A DNA stretch of 64,000 nt, taken from contig NZ_CP101750.1 in the NCBI RefSeq assembly GCF_026810505.1, positions 6,071,501-6,135,500 of the forward strand. Reading direction: 5' to 3'. The DNA comes from Streptomyces sp. Je 1-369 (GTDB lineage Bacteria; Actinomycetota; Actinomycetes; Streptomycetales; Streptomycetaceae). The notes beneath the pieces were generated by a model, which did not search any database, was not told the origin of the DNA, and saw only the letters and a list, made by a program, of their open reading frames with translations. Positions 59,398-64,000 of the stretch are shown here, piece by piece. A program made the translations under genes and the position numbers. The first letter of the stretch is position 1. Each line of letters starts with the position of its first letter.

Positions 59398-60593
59398 TGC
59401 ACCTGAAACCGAACGAGACGCTCAGCGCCACCAAGCGCACCGCGGCCGTGCTCGCCGCCGGTGCCGTCCTCGCCGCCCTCGCGGGCTGCGGCGCCGGCAA
59501 GGGCGACGCCGAAGCGCTCGGCACCGAAGGCGTCCGCAAGCCCGCCGAGCCGAAGGCGGCACCCGGGCTGCCCGGCATGCCGCCCGTGCTCGACCCCAAG
59601 GACGCGTACGCCGCCGACCGCCCCAACGCACTCCAGCCGGTGGCGAAGAAGTTCCTGCAGCGCGTCTACGTCCCCAACACCGAGTCCAACACGGTGTCGG
59701 TCATCGACCCCAAGAAGTTCGAGGTCATCGAGACCATCAAGGTCGGCAACCAGCCGCAGCACGTCGTGCCCTCCTGGGACATGAAGACGCTCTGGGTCAA
59801 CAACGACCTCGGCGACAGCCTCACCGCCATCAACCCGGTCACCGGCAAGACGGGCCGAACGGTCGAGGTCTCCGACCCGTACAACCTCTACTTCACGCCG
59901 AACGGCAAGCACGCCATCGTGATGGCCTCCATGGACCGCGAACTCGTCTTCCGCGACCCGAAGACCATGAACCGCGACAAGACCGTCCCCGTCACCTGCG
60001 CCGGAGTCAACCACGCCGACTTCTCCATGGACGGCCGCTACTTCATCGTGTCCTGCGAGTTCTCCGGCGAACTCCTCAAGGTCGACACGGAGAAGATGGA
60101 GGTCGTCGGCCAGCAGAAGATCCCCTTCAAGGGCGCCATGCCGCAGGACGTGAAGATGTCGCCCGACGGCAAGACGTTCTACATCGCCGACATGATGGCG
60201 CACGGCATGTGGGTCCTGGACGGCGACAAGTTCACGAAGCCGAAGCTGATGCGGACGGGCAAGGGCTGCCACGGGCTGTACGTCAGCCGCGACTCCAAGG
60301 AGATGTACATCTCCAACCGGGGCGAGGGAACCATCTCGGTCTTCGACTTCCCGAGGAACGAACTCACCAAGAAGTGGAAGCTCCCGGACGGCGGCAGCCC
60401 CGACATGGGAGGCGTCTCTGCGGACGGCAACACCCTCTGGCTGTCCGGGCGTTACGACTCCGAGGTGTACGCCATCGACACCAGAACCGGAGTGCAGCTG
60501 GCCCGCATCCCGGTCGGCGAAGGGCCGCACGGCCTCGCGGTGTACCCGCAGCCGGGCCGCTACTCGCTCGGCCACACCGGGATCTTCCGTTGA
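59397..60593 (+). CDS. YncE-like beta-propeller lipoprotein
   Basis: A 398-residue exported lipoprotein: signal peptide with lipobox ALAGC (about residue 29), a Pro/Ala/Lys linker, and a seven-bladed propeller built from YVTN-type repeats (RVYVPNTESNTVSVIDPKK, MYISNRGEGTISVFDF, AVYPQPG). Such proteins bind ligands or scaffold others at the cell surface; no enzyme motif is seen. Overlap with the deacetylase-like gene (TGATG) indicates translational coupling, so the two probably act together on the cell wall or capsule. Confidence 0.87.
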   Translation: MHLKPNETLSATKRTAAVLAAGAVLAALAGCGAGKGDAEALGTEGVRKPAEPKAAPGLPGMPPVLDPKDAYAADRPNALQPVAKKFLQRVYVPNTESNTVSVIDPKKFEVIETIKVGNQPQHVVPSWDMKTLWVNNDLGDSLTAINPVTGKTGRTVEVSDPYNLYFTPNGKHAIVMASMDRELVFRDPKTMNRDKTVPVTCAGVNHADFSMDGRYFIVSCEFSGELLKVDTEKMEVVGQQKIPFKGAMPQDVKMSPDGKTFYIADMMAHGMWVLDGDKFTKPKLMRTGKGCHGLYVSRDSKEMYISNRGEGTISVFDFPRNELTKKWKLPDGGSPDMGGVSADGNTLWLSGRYDSEVYAIDTRTGVQLARIPVGEGPHGLAVYPQPGRYSLGHTGIFR

Positions 60594-60681
60594 ACAGTTG
60601 ATGGTTGACGGTTGACGGTAGTCGACAGCGGGCACCAAACGGGCAGTTCAGGTACGCCTAGCGCCCACTCTGGAGGCGCCC

Positions 60682-61233
60682 GTGATCCGTGGCATCGACG
60701 TCAGCTCCCACCAGACCACCTTCGACACGGACGGCCTTTCCTTCGTCTTCATAAAGGCGACGGAGGGCCGTTCGTACACCAACCCGAAACTGTCCGCCCA
60801 GACGAAGCGCGCCCGTGACGCAGGCTGCGTGGTCGGCTACTACCACTTCCTGTGGCCGGGCAACATCAAGGCGCAGGCGGAGTATTTCGTGAGCAAGGCG
60901 CCCGAGAAAGCGGGGGACTTGCTGGCGGCGGACTGGGAGTGGACGGGGGACCACACGCGAGCGAGCAACGGTGAGAAGGACCGCTTCATCCGGGAGGTGA
61001 AGCGGCTGCGGCCCGACCACCGGGTCCTCCTCTACTGCAACCGCGATTTCTGGTTGAACCACGACAGTACTTCCTACGCGGGCGACGGGCTGTGGATCGC
61101 CGACTACGTCCGCGCGGGCAAGCCCCGCATCCAGGCGAAGTGGAAGATCCACCAGCACACGTCGACACCGCTGGACAAGAACGTGGCCGACTTCGCGAGC
61201 GAGGACGCGCTGCGGGAGTGGGCCACGCCCTGA
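60682..61233 (+). CDS. GH25 muramidase-like protein
   Basis: A 183-residue single-domain GH25 (lysozyme-type) protein. IRGIDVSSHQ carries the first catalytic Asp (about residue 6), and AADWEWTGD the D-x-E pair (about 93-95); VVGYYHFLWPG is the family's third landmark. It should cut the glycan strand of peptidoglycan. No signal peptide is evident, so it is either exported another way or acts inside. GTG follows TGGAGG closely. GTTGACGGTTGACGG repeats lie upstream at about 60603-60620. Confidence 0.88.
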   Translation: MIRGIDVSSHQTTFDTDGLSFVFIKATEGRSYTNPKLSAQTKRARDAGCVVGYYHFLWPGNIKAQAEYFVSKAPEKAGDLLAADWEWTGDHTRASNGEKDRFIREVKRLRPDHRVLLYCNRDFWLNHDSTSYAGDGLWIADYVRAGKPRIQAKWKIHQHTSTPLDKNVADFASEDALREWATP

Positions 61234-61258
61234 GTGCTGGTCCAGGAGGGCGCGTCGG

Positions 61259-61918
61259 TCAGGCGCGCCACTCCGCCTGACGCTCCGGGGACGCCGCGTC
61301 CAGCGCCTCGCGGATCTCGTCGGTCCCACCGACGTTGCCGTACACGGGAGTTCCGGGCTGCTGACGCCAGGAGTCGTCCTGGCCTCCGTTGTCCACGGTG
61401 TCGAAGCCGATCTCGTCGATGAGGTCGCGCACGGTCTTCTTGGCGATCTCGTCGTCGCCGGAGACCGGCAGCGCGATCCGGCCGGGGGCGCCCTTCGGCA
61501 GGGGCTTGTCGAGGATGTCCTGGGCGTACGTGCCGTTGAAGGCCTTGATGACGGGGTGGCCGATCTGCCCCTCCGTCCAGCGGCTCTCGGTCAGGCCGTC
61601 CTCGATCTCGGCGATCCGCCCGTCGCGCTGCTGCGGGTAGTAGTTGCCGGTGTCGATGACGGCGACGTTCTCGGCCGCGCCGTCGAGGAAGCCCGCGGGC
61701 AGGTCGGGGACGGCCTTGAGCGGGATGGTCACCACGACGACCTGCGCGCCGTTCGCGGCCTCGTCGACGGTGACGGGCTTCGCGCCGGTCTCCTCGGCGA
61801 GGGCGGTCAGGGTGTGCGGGCCGCGCGAGTTGGCGACGGAGACGTCGTGGCCGAGGGCGGTGAGACGGCGGGTGAGGTTGCCGCCGATGTTGCCCGCGCC
61901 GATGATGCCGATCTTCAT
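61259..61918 (-). CDS. F420/NADP oxidoreductase-like protein
   Basis: A 219-residue Rossmann protein (MKIGIIGAGNIGGNLTRRL) of the NADP-F420 oxidoreductase/pyrroline-reductase-like family, with VSVANSRGPHTL supplying the NADP 2'-phosphate contacts. VIKAFNGTYAQDIL is typical. Its coenzyme may be NADPH alone. ATG at 61918 follows GAAAGG. The gene is convergent with the GH25 gene (25 bp) and divergent from the beta-lactamase remnant. Confidence 0.85.
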   Translation of the reverse strand: MKIGIIGAGNIGGNLTRRLTALGHDVSVANSRGPHTLTALAEETGAKPVTVDEAANGAQVVVVTIPLKAVPDLPAGFLDGAAENVAVIDTGNYYPQQRDGRIAEIEDGLTESRWTEGQIGHPVIKAFNGTYAQDILDKPLPKGAPGRIALPVSGDDEIAKKTVRDLIDEIGFDTVDNGGQDDSWRQQPGTPVYGNVGGTDEIREALDAASPERQAEWRA

Positions 61919-62060
61919 GACTGACTGCCTTTCGAGAGGCCGGACGGCGAGGTGCCGAGGTCGTAACGGAGGGAACCTCCGGTTCGTCGTGGGTATTCCC
62001 GCCGGGTGCGGAATGAGTGCGCAGGGTGGCGACGTCCCGAGTGGAAGCGAACAGCGGCAG

Positions 62061-62627
62061 ATGAACTTGGCCCGGTCCGGGACGTCACGTCGTGCCCTGC
62101 TGGTGGCCGCGGCGCTGCTGCCGCTCGCCGGATGCGGCACGGACGACCACCCCGCGCCGCGGAAGTCCACCCCGAGCCCGCCCCCGGCCCCCGCACCGGA
62201 TCCCACCCGCCTCGCCTCCCGTTTCGCCGCGCTGGAGCGCGAGCACGGCGGTCGCCTCGGCGTGTACGCGTTCGCGACCGGCACCGGCGCCACGCCGACC
62301 CACCGTGCGGACGACCGCTTCGCGTTCTGCTCCACGTTCAAGACGCTCACCGCGGCGGCCGTCCTGCACCACCACCCGCTCGGCCGCCTCGACAAGCGCG
62401 TCACCCGCGGTAGTCGGCGGCGACGGCCCGAGGGGTGGCGGGTCGCGGACAAGACCGGCACGGGCGACTGGGGCAGGGCGAACGACATCGCGGTGGTCCG
62501 GCCGCGGGACCCGGACGCGGACCCCCTCGTACTTGCCGTCATGACGGACCGCCCAGGCCGCGACACCCCACCCGTGAACGCCTTCATCGCGGACGCCACG
62601 AAACTGATCGTCGCCGAGCTGGCATAA
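62061..62627 (+). pseudogene. Class A beta-lactamase with an internal deletion
   Basis: The 188-codon frame opens like a normal lipoprotein beta-lactamase (lipobox LAGC, about residue 25) and has the S91-x-x-K94 motif in FAFCSTFKT. After LDKRVT (about 115) it jumps via an Arg-rich joint to PEGWRVADKTGTG (K131-T-G). The SDN loop and the omega loop with the catalytic Glu, about 110 residues, are missing. The frame is kept and there is no stop, so a shortened protein could be made, but it cannot hydrolyse beta-lactams in the usual way. Confidence 0.8.
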
Positions 62628-62637
62628 CGGAAGAAGG

Positions 62638-62662
62638 GCCCGGCGCACCTGGTGTGCCGGGC
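62638..62662. terminator. Bidirectional terminator
   Basis: GCCCGGCGCAC and GTGTGCCGGGC form an 11-bp stem with one mismatch and a three-base loop between the convergent beta-lactamase remnant and EF-hand gene; AGAAGG and TCTTCC extend it. Confidence 0.75.
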
Positions 62663-62696
62663 TCTTCCGTCGCGTCGGGTCGCGCCGACTCGGCGA

Positions 62697-62909
62697 CTAC
62701 TTGTTCAGGCTCGCCCAGAACTCGTCGAAGGACAGACGCTTGTCCGCGTTGGTGTCCTTCGCGCCGATCACGGCCTCGGCCACCGCCTCGGTCTGGTAGA
62801 AGTCGCCCATCCTGGCCATGGCGCTCTTCCACTCCGCCGCCGTGATGAAGCCGTCGCCGTCCGCGTCGAACTGCTCGAACGTCTTGCGCGCTTCCTCGAT
62901 GTCCGCCAC
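62697..62909 (-). CDS. EF-hand calcium-binding protein
   Basis: A 70-residue acidic protein with two EF-hands: DADGDGFITAAE (about 14-25) matches the loop consensus fully, while DTNADKRLSFDE (about 51-62) is a slightly looser second loop with intact Asp1, Asn3 and Glu12. Small EF-hand proteins of this type are common in Streptomyces and may buffer or sense calcium. GTG at 62909 gives the usual length; the frame could start at GTG 62933 with eight more residues. Confidence 0.87.
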   Translation of the reverse strand: MADIEEARKTFEQFDADGDGFITAAEWKSAMARMGDFYQTEAVAEAVIGAKDTNADKRLSFDEFWASLNK

Positions 62910-63138
62910 CGGATCCACCCCTTCTTGGTGCACTACTGACGGGGGTCAGGGTAACGGCCGCCCAGGGGCCCGATGACATGGAGTACACCCCATGGCCAGC
63001 GCTTTCGGTCCGTGATACTACCGTTATATTTCTTCATATCTTGTGCACGAACTGAGATCCCGGCCCGCGTCGCGCACGGGGCGGGTGCGGTACAACGTCA
63101 CCGAGGGGGTCGCGCGCCTCCGTGAGGGGGCGTGGGCC

Positions 63139-64000
63139 GTGGTGGAGATGGTCGGAGGCTCGGCGGGGCCTGCGGGGCGGGTGCCGTTCGTGGGCAGGGG
63201 CGTGGAGCTGGGCCGCCTCGAAGCGCTCCTCGGTGACGCGGGGGCGGGCGGCGTCGTCGACGTGGTCGGGGATCCGGGGATCGGCAAGAGCAGGCTGCTG
63301 ACGGAGTTCGCGGCGCTGGCCCGGGCACGGGGCATGACCGTGCTGCGGGGGAGGGGGACGGAGCGGGCCAGGGGGCGTCCGTTGCGGCCGTTCACGGATG
63401 CCTTCACCGAACTCGACCCGCGCGCACGCCGCGCGTTCCCCTCGCTGGGCGGGCTGCCCGCGGTCGTGCGGGGGGAGGACGGTGAGGCGTCTTCGGGTGC
63501 GGCGGCCCCGGGTGCGGCATCGGGTGTGGTTTCGGGCGCGGATCTGTTCGATCTGTGCCGGGTCACCGCCGCCGCGCTCGGCGGTGTCGGCGGGCACGGT
63601 CTCGTCGTCGTCCTCGACGATCTGCACTGGGCGGACGAGGCGACCGTCGAGCTCGTCGACCATCTCGTACGCCATCCCGTGCGCGCCCCCTTCCTGCTGG
63701 CCGTCGCCCGGCGCGAACGGCAGTCCCCCTCCGCGCTGTCCGCCGCCCTCACGCGTGGGCTCGACTCCGGAGTCGTACTGCGGTCCGCCCTCGGCCCGTT
63801 GGCAGGAGACGAACTGATCGACGGGCTCGCCGCCGGAGTGCCGCGGGAGCGGGCCGCGGAGATGTACGAGGCGAGCGAGGGGAGTCCGCTGTACTTCCTC
63901 GCTCTCCTCCACGGCGACCACTCGGCCGCGTTCCTCGACGAACTCGCCGCACTGTCCCCGTTGGAGCGCGCCGCCATGGACGCCGTCGCGGTGCTCGGCG
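63139..64000 (+). CDS. LuxR-type large ATP-binding regulator (partial)
   Basis: The first 287 codons of a large regulator, cut by the window end. An AAA/NACHT-like ATPase module opens with VPFVGRGVEL, Walker A GDPGIGKS (44-51) and LVVVLDDLHWADEATVEL (Walker B, about 155-172), then ASEGSPLYF. This is the LAL/MalT-like layout; a LuxR helix-turn-helix would be expected past the window. GTG at 63139 is supported by GAGGGGG eight bases upstream; an ATG follows at 63148. Confidence 0.85.
   Translation, partial: MVEMVGGSAGPAGRVPFVGRGVELGRLEALLGDAGAGGVVDVVGDPGIGKSRLLTEFAALARARGMTVLRGRGTERARGRPLRPFTDAFTELDPRARRAFPSLGGLPAVVRGEDGEASSGAAAPGAASGVVSGADLFDLCRVTAAALGGVGGHGLVVVLDDLHWADEATVELVDHLVRHPVRAPFLLAVARRERQSPSALSAALTRGLDSGVVLRSALGPLAGDELIDGLAAGVPRERAAEMYEASEGSPLYFLALLHGDHSAAFLDELAALSPLERAAMDAVAVLG

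Overview
This window looks like a chromosomal segment of a Streptomyces or a close relative. GC content is very high, third codon positions are almost always G or C, GTG and TTG starts are common, many genes overlap by 4 bases (ATGA or GTGA), and the gene content (GlgE-pathway glycogen genes, streptogrisin-like protease, M4 proteases, HelD, twin L,D-transpeptidases) is typical of the genus. I see no rRNA, tRNA, CRISPR array, insertion sequence or prophage.

Layout. 1-4465: a DctA-type dicarboxylate transporter behind a 17-bp tandem repeat, then a TetR regulator divergent from a 14-TM drug exporter, with three copies of an 18-bp operator between them. 4490-8338: remains of an XRE/DUF397 regulator pair, a DHFR-fold reductase, an alpha/beta hydrolase with a cysteine nucleophile facing a MerR regulator, and a second MerR gene next to thioredoxin. 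8453-29792: a HelD helicase, the minus-strand operon glgE-treS-mak-glgB (trehalose to maltose-1-phosphate to branched alpha-glucan), two propeller-bearing Ser/Thr kinases, a carboxylesterase and glgP. 29865-33845: two M4 metalloproteases that share a promoter element.

34255-41195 is the most unusual part: a tightly packed plus-strand operon encoding an acyltransferase-3 protein, an oxidosqualene-cyclase-type terpene cyclase (DCTAE motif), a sterol C-24-methyltransferase-like enzyme, a squalene-epoxidase-like flavoprotein and a CYP51-like P450. Together they resemble a compact sterol or triterpenoid pathway. Substitutions at the cyclase positions that terminate the lanosterol reaction suggest a product other than lanosterol.

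41131-48859: a heterodimeric ABC exporter with one degenerate ATP site, then an ABC-2 exporter coupled to a two-component system. 48893-64000: a streptogrisin-like protease, a LysR regulator, glgX, two tandem L,D-transpeptidase lipoproteins, an enoyl-CoA hydratase, an RsbW-like ATPase, a polysaccharide-deacetylase-like lipoprotein coupled to a beta-propeller lipoprotein, a GH25 muramidase, an F420/NADP reductase-like protein, an internally deleted class A beta-lactamase, an EF-hand protein, and the start of a large ATP-binding (LAL-like) regulator that runs off the window.

Functionally, the window combines alpha-glucan storage and mobilisation (glgE, treS, mak, glgB, glgP, glgX), cell-envelope remodelling (transpeptidases, deacetylase-like protein, muramidase, secreted proteases), several regulator-exporter pairs, and the candidate sterol-like cluster. 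All assignments come from reading the sequence and remembered family motifs; no database search was run.
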